This document shows positions 44,084 through 56,300 of a stretch of 64,000 nucleotides of DNA, in pieces; position 1 is the stretch's first letter, and every line of letters begins with the position of its first letter. The notes beneath the pieces were generated by a model. The model was given only the letters and a program-made list of their open reading frames with translations. It was not told where the DNA came from and made no database searches. Source of the DNA: an uncultured Chthonomonadales bacterium (lineage in GTDB: Bacteria > Armatimonadota > Chthonomonadetes > Chthonomonadales > CAJBBX01); assembly GCA_938005745.1 (NCBI GenBank), contig CALLMM010000001.1, positions 62,001 through 126,000 of the forward strand. The letters are read 5' to 3'. The position numbers and the translations under genes were made by a program.

Positions 44084-44506
44084 TCAGCGTTGATTCAGCT
44101 TGACGAAGTACATCTGAAGGTCGTTCAGCAGACCGCGCAGATGCCTGCGCGTCTCATCATCAAGCGTCCCCTCTACCTGCTTTGCAAGAAATACGACGCA
44201 GTCAATCGCGGTACGGGCGGCTGCCATATCGGGAGGCTCTTTCTGACCGGTCGCCGGGTCGGGGATCAGCCCCATAGCGATCCAGGCTCCCTGCTGAAGG
44301 ATGTCAATGCTCATCAGCATCCGGTCACGAACGGTCAGGCGCGGCAGCGCATCGTCCGGGAGAGAGCGCGCGGGCGAATCCGTCTGCGGAGGAGCAGGCG
44401 CTTCTGTGGATGCAGAAGTCTCAGGGGTAGATGCGGCGGATTCGCTTTCGGGTCGGGCTGCACGGCGTCTGTCAACGACGGTAAAGCCGCTCTCCTCTTC
44501 CGTCAT
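44084..44506 (-). CDS. DUF1844 protein
   Basis: A 140-residue protein. The N-terminal 60 residues are low-complexity (Ser, Ala, Pro, Glu). The C-terminal 75 match DUF1844: QQGAWIAMGLIPDPATGQ, MAAARTAIDCVVFLAKQVEG, LNDLQMYFV. The family is cytoplasmic and of unknown function. The start at ATG 44506 is supported by AGGAGG 7 bases upstream, and a longer frame to 44659 is rejected. Confidence 0.85.
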   Translation of the reverse strand: MTEEESGFTVVDRRRAARPESESAASTPETSASTEAPAPPQTDSPARSLPDDALPRLTVRDRMLMSIDILQQGAWIAMGLIPDPATGQKEPPDMAAARTAIDCVVFLAKQVEGTLDDETRRHLRGLLNDLQMYFVKLNQR

Positions 44507-44661
44507 TGGAGTTCCTCCTGTAGTCTCACGCGGGCAGTCCCGGCACGTTTGGTAGTGGCAGAGTATATCATAGACGAACGCCGTTTTCAAGCAGGCGGCG
44601 GCGGAATTTTCAGGTCGAATTTTGTTGCTTACTATCTGTATGCGTTCGCGCCGACGCAAAA

Positions 44662-44692
44662 GAGCCGGGCTGGCAGTTCGCCAGCCCGGCTC
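44662..44692 (-). terminator. Intrinsic terminator after the LTXXQ-protein gene
   Basis: GAGCCGGGCTGGC and GCCAGCCCGGCTC form a 13-bp stem with a 5-base loop, followed on the minus strand by TTTTGCG. It lies 19 bases beyond the stop of the minus-strand gene ending at 44712. Confidence 0.88.
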
Positions 44693-44711
44693 CTGCGATA
44701 GGCGCGGCGGC

Positions 44712-45377
44712 TCAGGGATTGGGACGCAGGCGGCGGTTGCGCTGCTGATACTTCTGCGCGACCGCTCTCTGCTCGGCGGTCAGGATCTCCGCCATCTTCG
44801 CGCGCGCCTCCTGCATGATCTCGCGGCGCGCGGTCTGCCGCTCCTGCGGGCTGAGCGCCTGCAGCTTCTTCTGATACTCGGCTCCCAGCGCGAATATTTT
44901 GCTCTTCTGCTCCGCGGTCAGTTTCAGTTCCGCCAGCGCCTCCAGCGGAACGCCCATGCTCCGAAGCTGACCCATCTCCCGCAGAACCTCCGGCAGCTTC
45001 GCCTTCTGCTCGTCGGTCAGAAGTGCCTGGATCTCCTGCGTCGCCTTCTGGTTCAGGTCGCGAAGCTTCTGCATATTCTCGCGCATGGCTTCGCGGTCTG
45101 GCTGACCGCCCGCCTGCGGACGCAGGGCGCGGGTCTCCTCAACCAGCTTATTGTGGATCCGGGTGATGCTCTCCATCTGCTGCGGCGTGAGCTTGAGCGG
45201 GTCTTTGAGGACGGACGGCGGGATCGCGGCGACGGAGACTCGCTGCGCTCCGGCGCGCCCCTGTCCGGCGCGGTTCTGTCCGCGCTCACGGTTTGGGTTC
45301 TGCGCCAGCGCGGCGACGCTCAACACAGAGATGACTCCGATCGCGGCGCAGATCGTCAGAATACGACTGCGATACAT
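44712..45377 (-). CDS. Exported LTXXQ-motif (Spy/CpxP-like) protein
   Basis: A 221-residue protein with a signal peptide (MYRSRILTICAAIGVISVLS) and repeated LTxxQ motifs: LKLTPQQME, ALLTDEQKAKL, LKLTAEQKSKI, ALSPQERQT, ILTAEQRAV. Spy/CpxP-like proteins act as periplasmic chaperones or metal-stress sensors. Here the body is an all-helical, charged rod, rich in Gln and Arg. A terminator follows. Stress-response role inferred from the family only. Confidence 0.85.
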   Translation of the reverse strand: MYRSRILTICAAIGVISVLSVAALAQNPNRERGQNRAGQGRAGAQRVSVAAIPPSVLKDPLKLTPQQMESITRIHNKLVEETRALRPQAGGQPDREAMRENMQKLRDLNQKATQEIQALLTDEQKAKLPEVLREMGQLRSMGVPLEALAELKLTAEQKSKIFALGAEYQKKLQALSPQERQTARREIMQEARAKMAEILTAEQRAVAQKYQQRNRRLRPNP

Positions 45378-45505
45378 GGCTGTTATAACCTCCTGGGGGC
45401 GATGGTTGTTCTTCCTTCACAACCGGCTTTCAGGATTACAGACGCAGCCATCGAGGAGAAGTTCAAAATTGCGATGAGTTTTCTCGCGCAACGGGACGGA
45501 GCGGA

Positions 45506-46279
45506 TCAGAAGCGGTCCAGAGCCTCCTGCTGACGCCAGAAACGCTCGCACCGGGAGCGAAAGTCGCAGTCGTCGCAGGCGGCTGTTCTCACCGGCTCGA
45601 TCTGCTGATAGTCGCGGTGGAGGATCTGCGCGCCCAGCTCCAGCAGGTCGCGGGTAAAGCGCTCCGCCTCCTCCTCGGAGAGTTCCGCGCTCGCCCGCGT
45701 GCCGGAGCGGAGGTGGTAGATGGTGGCGAAGACCCGGGTCTGCGGGAACTGGCGTCGGAGGATAAGCTGATAGATGTTCATCGCCAGATCGGAGGCGACC
45801 TCTTCGGGGGTCGGCTCCCAGCGTCCGCTCTTGTAGTCAATCACCTCCAGGGAGCCGTCGGGATGCCGGTCTACCCGATCCAGCCGTCCCGACAGCAGAA
45901 ACTCGCCCATGTCAACGCTCATCGTCTTTTCGAGATAGAGCGTCTCGATGGCGAGCACGGCGCGCTCCTTCGCGGCATCGAGGTAGGAGATCACCATCTC
46001 CTTTCCGGCGTCGCGATACTCCTGCTCCTGCGCTGCCGATTCATATCCCGCAGAGATCCAGCTCTGCTCGTAACTCCTGACGACCTGCTCCGCGCTCTGC
46101 CTGCCTCCCTCCTGGTGAAAGACGTGAAGCACCTGATGCAGCGTGGAGCCGAGGCTGTAGTAGGGGCGGGCGCGGATGTAGAACCGCCCTATCCTGTCCA
46201 GATAGATATAGCGGTACTTCACGGCGCACTCCAGATAGGTGGCGATGCGCGTCGGGCTGAGCGTCGGTTTACGTGGCAT
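45506..46279 (-). CDS. PD-(D/E)XK nuclease-family protein (RecB/AddB C-terminal-like)
   Basis: A 257-residue protein. The nuclease core is LSGRLDRVDRHPDGSLEVIDYKSG (a region at about 130-155), with Asp, Glu and Lys in the PD-(D/E)XK arrangement. One cysteine near residue 18 (YLECAVKY) and three near the C terminus (ACDDCDFRSRC) could hold an iron-sulfur cluster, as in AddB and Cas4. It is a stand-alone domain, not part of a RecB-size helicase, so its role in recombination or repair is open. It lies 32 bases after the LON-domain gene on the same strand. Confidence 0.85.
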   Translation of the reverse strand: MPRKPTLSPTRIATYLECAVKYRYIYLDRIGRFYIRARPYYSLGSTLHQVLHVFHQEGGRQSAEQVVRSYEQSWISAGYESAAQEQEYRDAGKEMVISYLDAAKERAVLAIETLYLEKTMSVDMGEFLLSGRLDRVDRHPDGSLEVIDYKSGRWEPTPEEVASDLAMNIYQLILRRQFPQTRVFATIYHLRSGTRASAELSEEEAERFTRDLLELGAQILHRDYQQIEPVRTAACDDCDFRSRCERFWRQQEALDRF

Positions 46280-46311
46280 GGCTCTCCAGAGCGAGCGGAA
46301 CGCTCTCCGTG

Positions 46312-47004
46312 TTAGTTGGGCGAAAACAGCGTCTTTAACTCATCCGTCTTCACCGGCTGCGCCTGAATGACGCGGCGGATCGGCTGTGAGGGCATGGCTT
46401 TCAGGCGTTCGATCATCTTTTCGATATGCGCCCTCTCCTGCTGAAGCCGGGCTGCGGTGTCGGTCATCTCCAGAAAGCTCTGCCGCTGCTCCAGCGGAAT
46501 CTGCATGATGGAGGCGATGACGAATGAGAGGTCTTCCGGCGCCTCCGGCAGCTCATAGTGGGGAGCCTCCACCCCGGCGCGCTCCATCAGCAGCCGGAAA
46601 AACTCCTCAAACAGCCTCTTCAGTTCTGCGACCAGCGACTCCGTCGCCTCCGGGTCGGCAGGCTCATCCTGCAGCGGCTCCGCCTCGCCGATCAGGTAGG
46701 CTTCCGGCGCGACATCGTAGTCCAGCAGACGGAAACGCTGCGTGCCGATGGTCAGGATATTCATCCGCCCTCCCGTCAGATGCTGCACTGCCTGAATCTG
46801 CGCCAGCGTGCCGACCCGCTGTGGAATGGCGGGAGTCCCGACCTCCTCTCCCTCCTGGATCAGGATCACCCCGAACGGCGAGTCGGTCTCCAGACAGTGG
46901 CGGATCATCGCCTGATAGCGCTCTTCAAAGATGTGCAGCGGCAGCGACATGCGCGGAAAGAGCACAATATTCAGCGGAAAGAGCGGCAATCGTTCGTAGG
47001 GCAT
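46312..47004 (-). CDS. LON substrate-binding-domain protein
   Basis: A 230-residue protein with only the N-terminal Lon domain: LPLFPLNIVLFPRMSLPLHIFEERY, then GVILIQEGEEVG, GTLAQIQAVQ and a C-terminal helical bundle ending PVKTDELKTLF. It lacks the ATPase and protease domains of Lon, so it is probably a substrate-binding adaptor of unknown target. The start is ATG 47004; the frame to 47049 lacks support. Probably an operon with the nuclease gene downstream. Confidence 0.88.
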   Translation of the reverse strand: MPYERLPLFPLNIVLFPRMSLPLHIFEERYQAMIRHCLETDSPFGVILIQEGEEVGTPAIPQRVGTLAQIQAVQHLTGGRMNILTIGTQRFRLLDYDVAPEAYLIGEAEPLQDEPADPEATESLVAELKRLFEEFFRLLMERAGVEAPHYELPEAPEDLSFVIASIMQIPLEQRQSFLEMTDTAARLQQERAHIEKMIERLKAMPSQPIRRVIQAQPVKTDELKTLFSPN

Positions 47005-47129
47005 GGCGCACCCCCCGGAGTCGGATCTCTCCTCTTGACTCCTGTGCAATCGCTCAGTAATCTATAGATCATTACCGAATAGACGACTCTGATTACTCCA
47101 TCCTTTCCGGAACCTCCTGCGTGTCAGAC

Positions 47130-47552
47130 ATGAGCAAGTTCTATACCATCGGCTACGGCGGAAGAGAGACGGAAGAGTTTCTGCGGCTGTTGACCGAACG
47201 CGGCGTGCGCACGGTGGTGGATGTGCGACTGCGACCGGATCGCGCCAGCATGGGAGTCTACACGCTGGCGAGAGACCCGGAGAAGGGGATACGCGGCTTG
47301 CTGGCGAAAGCGGGAATCGGCTACGTCTCGCTGATAGAACTGGGCAACCCCTTTTTCGAGCAGGACGACTGGGAGCCGCGATACGCGCGGCTGTTTGAGA
47401 GCGCGGGGAGTCTTCTGACCGAGCGGCTGCGGGCAGGAGTCGAAGAGCCGTTCTGCCTGATGTGTTCGGAAAAGAGCGTGCAGGCATGCCATCGCAAGTA
47501 TATCGCGGCGTTTCTGGAGCAGCGGGGAGACGAGGCGGAGCACATCGAGTGA
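47130..47552 (+). CDS. DUF488 protein
   Basis: A 140-residue DUF488 protein: FYTIGYGGRETEEFL at the N terminus, VVDVRLRPDRASM with the DxR segment, VSLIELGNPF and the Cys-containing CLMCSEKSVQACHR near the C terminus. The conserved cysteines suggest redox or metal chemistry; the family function is unknown. ATG 47130 is used, with a GTG at 47121 in frame as an alternative. It is followed 17 bases later by the amidohydrolase gene. Confidence 0.88.
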   Translation: MSKFYTIGYGGRETEEFLRLLTERGVRTVVDVRLRPDRASMGVYTLARDPEKGIRGLLAKAGIGYVSLIELGNPFFEQDDWEPRYARLFESAGSLLTERLRAGVEEPFCLMCSEKSVQACHRKYIAAFLEQRGDEAEHIE

Positions 47553-47569
47553 GGGGCGGGGCGGAGCGC

Positions 47570-48613
47570 ATGCGCGGAGCCGGAGACCGATGGACGCGAA
47601 GAGAACTGCTGACGCTGGGCGGCGCCGCTGCGCTGGGCGGCGCCGCTGCGCTGGGAGGCGCAGCGGCGCTCTCCGCCGCGTTTGCCGGGGAGCTGTCGGG
47701 GCAGGAGGCGCGCCGGGAGCCGTTCAGCAAGCGCGCCGCGAAACAGAGAGGACGGGCAGGCATGATCCCGATCATAGATACGCATCAGCATCTGTGGGAC
47801 CTGGACCGGTTCCGGCTGCCCTGGCTGGCAGGCGGGGGCAGGCTGGCGCGCAGCCATCGGATGGAGGAGTATCTGACGGAGGCGGCGGGGCTGAATATCG
47901 TGAAGACGGTCTACATGGAGGTGGATGTGGACCCCGCGCAGCATCTTGCCGAAGCCGAGTATGTCACCGATCTGTGCCGGCGCGATGACAACCCGATGTC
48001 GGCGGCGGTCGTGGGCGGGCGTCCCGCCTCCGAAGGATTCGCCGACTATATCGCCCATTTCAAGGGCAACCCGTATATTCGGGGCGTGCGGCAGGTGCTG
48101 CACGGCAGTCCGAAGGGGTTCTGCCTGACAGAAGAGTTTGTTCGGGGAATCCGGCTGCTGGGCGAAGCCGGTCTCTGCTTCGACATCTGCCTGCGCTCCG
48201 AAGAGCTTGCCGACGGCGCAAAACTCGCCGATCTGTGCCCGGAGACGCGCTTTGTGCTGGATCACTGCGGCAACGCCAGCGTGCAGGCGAGCGACCTCTC
48301 GCAGTGGAAGCGGGACATGGAGGCGATTGCGAAGCGCAAAAACGTCGAGGTCTGCAAGGTCTCCGGGATCATCGCCTCCGCGAAACCAGACGCCTGGACG
48401 CCGGACGATCTGGCTCCAATCATCCGCCATACCTGCGAGGCGTTCGGGCGCGACCGGGTGATCTTCGCCAGCGACTGGCCCGTCTGCACGCTGACCGCCC
48501 GCCTGCGGCAGTGGGTGGAGGCGCTCAAGACGGTGGTCGCCGACTGGTCGGAAGCCGATCAGCGAAAACTGTTTCATGACAACGCCGCCCGCTTCTACGG
48601 TCTGCAGGATTAG
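47570..48613 (+). CDS. Tat-exported amidohydrolase (TIM-barrel, fuconolactonase-like)
   Basis: A 347-residue protein. The N-terminal DRWTRRELLTLGG is a twin-arginine export signal followed by three LGGAAA repeats. The mature enzyme has amidohydrolase features: IDTHQHLWDLDRF (HxH), the metal site VLDHCGNASV, and IFASDWPVCTLT (Asp). It resembles L-fuconolactonase and other lactone- or decarboxylase-type hydrolases. ATG 47570 is chosen because it places the RR motif at the N terminus. Confidence 0.85.
   Translation: MRGAGDRWTRRELLTLGGAAALGGAAALGGAAALSAAFAGELSGQEARREPFSKRAAKQRGRAGMIPIIDTHQHLWDLDRFRLPWLAGGGRLARSHRMEEYLTEAAGLNIVKTVYMEVDVDPAQHLAEAEYVTDLCRRDDNPMSAAVVGGRPASEGFADYIAHFKGNPYIRGVRQVLHGSPKGFCLTEEFVRGIRLLGEAGLCFDICLRSEELADGAKLADLCPETRFVLDHCGNASVQASDLSQWKRDMEAIAKRKNVEVCKVSGIIASAKPDAWTPDDLAPIIRHTCEAFGRDRVIFASDWPVCTLTARLRQWVEALKTVVADWSEADQRKLFHDNAARFYGLQD
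47615..47668 (+). repeat. 18-bp tandem triplication in the Tat signal sequence
   Basis: Three head-to-tail 18-base units encode LGGAAA three times inside the hydrophobic core of the signal peptide. The first two units are identical (CTGGGCGGCGCCGCTGCG); the third differs at several positions. Such in-frame repeats can vary by slippage. Confidence 0.9.
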
Positions 48614-48679
48614 AAACTCCCCGCGCGCCGACTGCGTATCTGATAACTGACAGAGCGTCGGGAGATCGGCGCGTCGGAC

Positions 48680-48830
48680 TGTCATGGCAAGGAAACGGGG
48701 GCGCGCCCCTCTGTCCCGGCAGGGGAGACAGAGGCGGTCTCCCCCTCCCTGTCATTGCGAGAAAGGCGGCAGCGACCCCTTCTGTCATTGCGAGGGAGGG
48801 GGCGGGTTGCGCGTTAATGCAGCGGCAGCG
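48680..48830. repeat. Dispersed intergenic repeats upstream of the UGA-containing gene
   Basis: Three copies of TGTCATTGCGAG-type sequence start near 48680, 48750 and 48783, with intervening GCGACCCC- and GGGGGCGGG-rich blocks. A 17-base stretch, GGGGGCGGGTTGCGCGT (48796-48812), is the inverse of one at about 16802-16818. No gene is supported in this 263-base gap (48614-48876). Confidence 0.6.
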
Positions 48831-48876
48831 CCTGCCCTTATGTGGTCCGTTCGTTGATAAGATACAGAAAGCGGTC

Positions 48877-49068
48877 ATGTTACAGGCGATATTCTCTTCC
48901 AAACTGTTCTGGTATACGGTGATCGGCGCGCTGATCGGGCTGGGCTACAACCGGCTCGGACAGATGGCGGGCAGCACGTGAGGGATCACCTGCAACCCGT
49001 ATGTCGCCACGACCTTCGGGGCGGTCATCGGGTGGCTGATCGCTCGCGTCGCGAGCGAACTGGAGTAG
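48877..49068 (+). CDS. DUF6132-like small membrane protein with in-frame UGA at a conserved Cys position (possible selenoprotein or broken gene)
   Basis: If the TGA at codon 35 (48979-48981) is read through, a 63-residue protein results. It has two hydrophobic segments (LFWYTVIGALIGLGY near 10-24 and TTFGAVIGWLIARV near 45-58) and the central AGST-UGA-GITCNPYVAT. DUF6132 proteins carry (S)GTC-xIT-SNPxxST here, so the UGA aligns with their conserved Cys. The frame stays open to TAG 49066-49068, and the sequence after the TGA is as family-like as that before it. Stop codons of other genes in the window include TGA, so the code is normal. Weak ribosome-binding site. It may be a selenocysteine protein; otherwise it is a one-base nonsense mutant. 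Confidence 0.6.
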
Positions 49069-49086
49069 CGCGCTCTCTGCGTCAGG

Positions 49087-49749
49087 ATGGGGATGAATCG
49101 TAAACGCAGTCTGGTGCTGACGGGGATGTTGAGCGGGATGGCGCTGGCGGTCGGCATGGGAACCCTCTTCCATGCGCGGCGTTTCCGGCACCATGCGCAT
49201 TTACGATATCATCCGCGCTACCGGGAGGATGTCACCCTGCGTGACGGAACCCGTGTGCGCCTGCGCCTAATCCGCCCGGAGGATAAGCGGCTGCTTGCGG
49301 AGGGGATGGGCAGACTGTCGGCGGAAAGCCGCTATCACCGCTTCCATGTTCCCAAAACCTCGCTCTCCGAGAGCGAACTGCGCTACCTGACCGAAGTGGA
49401 CGGGATCAATCACTTCGCGTTGGGAGCGGTCAACCGACGCTACCCTCGCGAGGGACTGGGGGTAGCGCGTTTTGTCCGAATCCCCGGGGAGCCGCAGGTC
49501 GCGGAAGCCGCGATCGCCGTTCTGGACCGGATGCAGCATCACGGACTGGGGCGGCTGCTCTTTCAGCGGCTGATCGAGGCGGCGCGGGAGCGCGGCTTTG
49601 AGCGGCTGCGCTGCGAGGTGCTGGCGACCAACACCCCCGCGATCCGCCTGCTGACCGGACTTGCGCCTCAGACCGTCGTGCGCCGCGACGGAACCACCGT
49701 TCAGATCGAAATCCCCGTTCAGTTCCCGGAAGAGGCGTCCGCCGCCTGA
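49087..49749 (+). CDS. GNAT-family N-acetyltransferase with N-terminal membrane segment
   Basis: A 220-residue protein. One hydrophobic helix near the N terminus (LVLTGMLSGMALAVGMGTLF, residues 9-28) is followed by a GNAT domain: VRLRLIRPEDKRLLAEGMGRLS, AIAVLDRMQHHGLGRLLFQRLIEAA (acetyl-CoA loop) and RCEVLATNTPAIRLL. It resembles bacterial acetyltransferases related to protein lysine acetylation. It starts 18 bases behind the UGA-containing gene and may be co-transcribed. ATG 49087 is used; ATG 49093 is also possible. Confidence 0.85.
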   Translation: MGMNRKRSLVLTGMLSGMALAVGMGTLFHARRFRHHAHLRYHPRYREDVTLRDGTRVRLRLIRPEDKRLLAEGMGRLSAESRYHRFHVPKTSLSESELRYLTEVDGINHFALGAVNRRYPREGLGVARFVRIPGEPQVAEAAIAVLDRMQHHGLGRLLFQRLIEAARERGFERLRCEVLATNTPAIRLLTGLAPQTVVRRDGTTVQIEIPVQFPEEASAA

Positions 49750-49814
49750 ACGCGGTTCGCCGCCCTCCCCGCGCCCCCTATCGCCACATCTGCCGCAGGC
49801 GAAGTTCTCCGGCA

Positions 49815-53273
<3,459 letters not shown>

Positions 53274-53293
53274 GACGATTCCTCGGTATTCTT

Positions 53294-53335
53294 GTGCCGC
53301 CCCGGCTCCGATCCAACAGGGAGCCGGGGCGGCAC
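53294..53335 (-). terminator. Strong hairpin between the two tricorn-type genes
   Basis: GTGCCGCCCCGGCTCC (53294-53309) pairs perfectly with GGAGCCGGGGCGGCAC (53320-53335) around a 10-base loop. It lies 12 bases after the stop of the upstream gene (ending at 53348 on the minus strand). No U tract follows, so termination may be partial. Confidence 0.65.
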
Positions 53336-53347
53336 CCTTCCGCGAAG

Positions 53348-56300
53348 CTACTTTTTCGGCAGCTGCTTCAGCAGGTTTTCGACGGCGGTCTCCAGCGCGC
53401 GGTCTTTCCCGGCGGCGTAGTCCTCCGGCGTCATCACAACCTCGATATCCGGCTTGACGCCGACATTCTCGATCAGCTTGCCGTCGGTGGTGTACCAGCC
53501 GATGGTCGGAACGCGGATGGAGGTCCCATCCTGCAGGGTCGTTCCGGGGAAGACTGCGATCAGATAGCCGGGGGTCGTGTTGCCGACCAGCCTGCCCAGC
53601 CCGTAGTACCGGAAGCCGTGCGGGAACGCCTCCGCCGCCGACGCCGAGTTCTCATCAATCAGGGTGATGGTCGGCTTGTTCCAGCGGCGGTTGGGCTGCG
53701 GGGCGCGCTGGGAGGCGTCGCGGGGAACGGTGTAGGCGTAGGGAGCCTGCCGCAGCTGCGTCAGCAGCGCGTCCACCACCGAGGGACTGCCGCCTCCGTT
53801 GCCCCGGATATCCAGCACCAGCCCCTCCTTCTCGCGGTTCTTGCCCCACAGTTCGCGCTCAAACCGGCGCAGCGCCTCGTTATTCATGCCCTGAATACGA
53901 ACGTAGCCGAGTCGTCCGTTGGAGAGCTTCTCCACCAGCGCGCGCGCCTCGCGCACCTCGCGCTCGTAGTTCAGATCCGCCCACTGCGCGAAGGTGATCG
54001 CGCGCAGCTTGACGGTGCGCGCCCCCTCCTTTTTCGGCGCGCCGTTGACGAGCAGCTCTACGGTCTTGCCCGCCTTGTCGCGCAGGGTCAGATAGAGCGA
54101 CTCGTTCCAGCTCACATCGTCGCCGTCTATGGTCAGGATGTACTCGCCCGGCTTGATCTTCGGTCCCAGGTCATCGTTGGGACCTCTGGGCATATAGTCG
54201 GAGACTTTCAGACCGGGACCGGCGTAGCTCTCGTCAAAGGTCAAGCCCAGCTGCGCCGTGCTGGGACCGGCGGGACCGGGAGCCGGGCTGACCTCCGCAT
54301 GCGAGGCGTTGAGTTCCCCGACCATGGCGGAAAGGAAGAAGAGGGCGAACTCCTCCCGCGTGCCGACGCCCGCAAGCTGCGGCTCGTACTTGGCGCGCAC
54401 GGCTTTCCAGTCCACGCCGTGCATTTTCGGATCGTAGAACCCGACGTTCATGCGCCGCCAGAACTCGTTGAACGCCTGCGCCAGCTCCAGACGCCGGTTC
54501 ACATCCAGACGCGCCGAGAAGGCGATGGGAACCGCCTGCCATCCCGGACCGCTGCGCTGGATCGCCTTGACGGTTCCCCCCTGTCCCAGCGCATAGAAGC
54601 GGTTCTGATCGTTCGTCAGGCGCGGGGTTGCAGTTCCCTCGCCGGTTGTCGTCAGCCGCTGCGCCGCGCCCCCGTTGACCGGAACCGACCAGAAGTCCGG
54701 CGCGCCGCCCGCCGCGCTGACAAAGATGGCGTTGCGTCCGTCCGCCGTGATCTGGAACGAACTGGCTCCCTGCGTGGTGAGCCGTTTCGCGCGCTCCTCG
54801 ATCTCGTCAAAATCTATCTTCACTTCGACCGCCCTGCGCTCCCCGCCGGCGGGGGCTGCCTGCGCCGGGGCGTCCGGCTCCGCCTTCTGCTTCTCCAGCG
54901 AGAGCGAGTAGAGTTCCAGCGCGCCGTCGCGGGTAGAGAGGAAGAGCAGATACTTCCCGTCGCTGGTCCACTCCGGCTGAATGCTGTCGCCGGGAAGGTA
55001 GGTGATGTTGGTCTCCTTCCCCCCCGCAGCCGGCACCACCCAGATGTCGTTAGTTCCGATCACATCGCTGCGGGAAAAGGCGATCCACTTGCTGTCGGGC
55101 GACCAGCTGAAGCTCTCAAAGCCGATACCGAACAGGTTGTTGCCGCTGCCCTCCGCTAGCCGGCGCGGGGCGGCGCTGCCGTCCACCGGCGCGACAAACA
55201 GCCCTCCCTGCGCGCCGGTGCGCAGAAAGGCGATCCACTTGCCGTCGGGCGACCATTTGGGCGCGCTCTCGTCGTTGGGGTCTTCGGAGATCGGCTTGAC
55301 CTCGCGGGTGGCGACATCCAGCATGTAGATGTCGAAGTTCCCCCGGCGATCCGAGACGAAAGAGAGCCGCTTGCTGTCGGGCGACCAGAAGATATCGTAG
55401 TCGTTCGCCGGGTCGCTGGTCAGCCGCCGGGCGTCGCCGCCCTGACCGGCGGGGATCGTCCAGATTTCGCCGCGCACCACCAGCGCCAGCGTTCTGCCGT
55501 CGGGGGAGATCTCGACCTCCGACGCCTGATTGGTCAGCGTCAGCCGCAGGATGTTGTTGGTCTTATCGTCGGAGCGGGCGTAGATGACGATCTTGCGCGG
55601 CTCCCCTCCCCGCGGCGGGACCGTATAGAGTTCTCCCCGATAGAGGAAGGCGATCAGGGAGCCGTCGCGCGACATGCTGGGCCAGCGGACTTCGTCCGAT
55701 CGGAACCGGGTGATCTGGGTCGGTCTTCCGCCGTTTGCCGGACTGGCGACCAGGTTGGGCACGCCGGGCGAGAGGCGGTCGCTCACGTAGTAGATCGTCT
55801 TCCCGTCCGGCGAATACATGGGCCAGATGTCCGCGCCCTCGTAGTCGGTCACGCGGGTGATCTTGCCGCTGGTCAGCGAGCGGGTGTAGATCTCCATATT
55901 GGCGGAGCCGCGATAGCGGGGGCGCCACCAGACGCCGGTGCCGCTTCCTGCGCTGCGGTTATAGGCGATCGTGGAGCCGTCCGGCGAAAAGACCCCGTAG
56001 CGCAGGTTCAGGTTGTCCTTTGTGAGGGTTTTGACAACGCCGGTCTTCACCTCCAGGGTGTACATCTGGAACGTGGTGGAGCCGCGCTGGGAGTAGAAGA
56101 GCAGTTTCGTTCCATCCGGCGACCAGTCCATCACCCAGTCGCTGGCGCTGTGGTAGGTTAACTGCCGCGCTTCGCCGCCGGCGGCGGGGATCAGGTAGAT
56201 GTCGAAGTTTCCCTCGCGGCTGGAGGTGAAGGCGATCCAGTTGCCGTCGGGCGACCAGCGCGGACCGATGTCCAGCGCCTCATGCACGGTCAGGCGCGCG

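Noticed and set aside
48979-48981. Treating the UGA as evidence for a recoded genetic code
   Set aside because: TGA ends many clear genes in this window, for example enolase, so it is a normal stop codon; only a local recoding or a mutation can explain this case.
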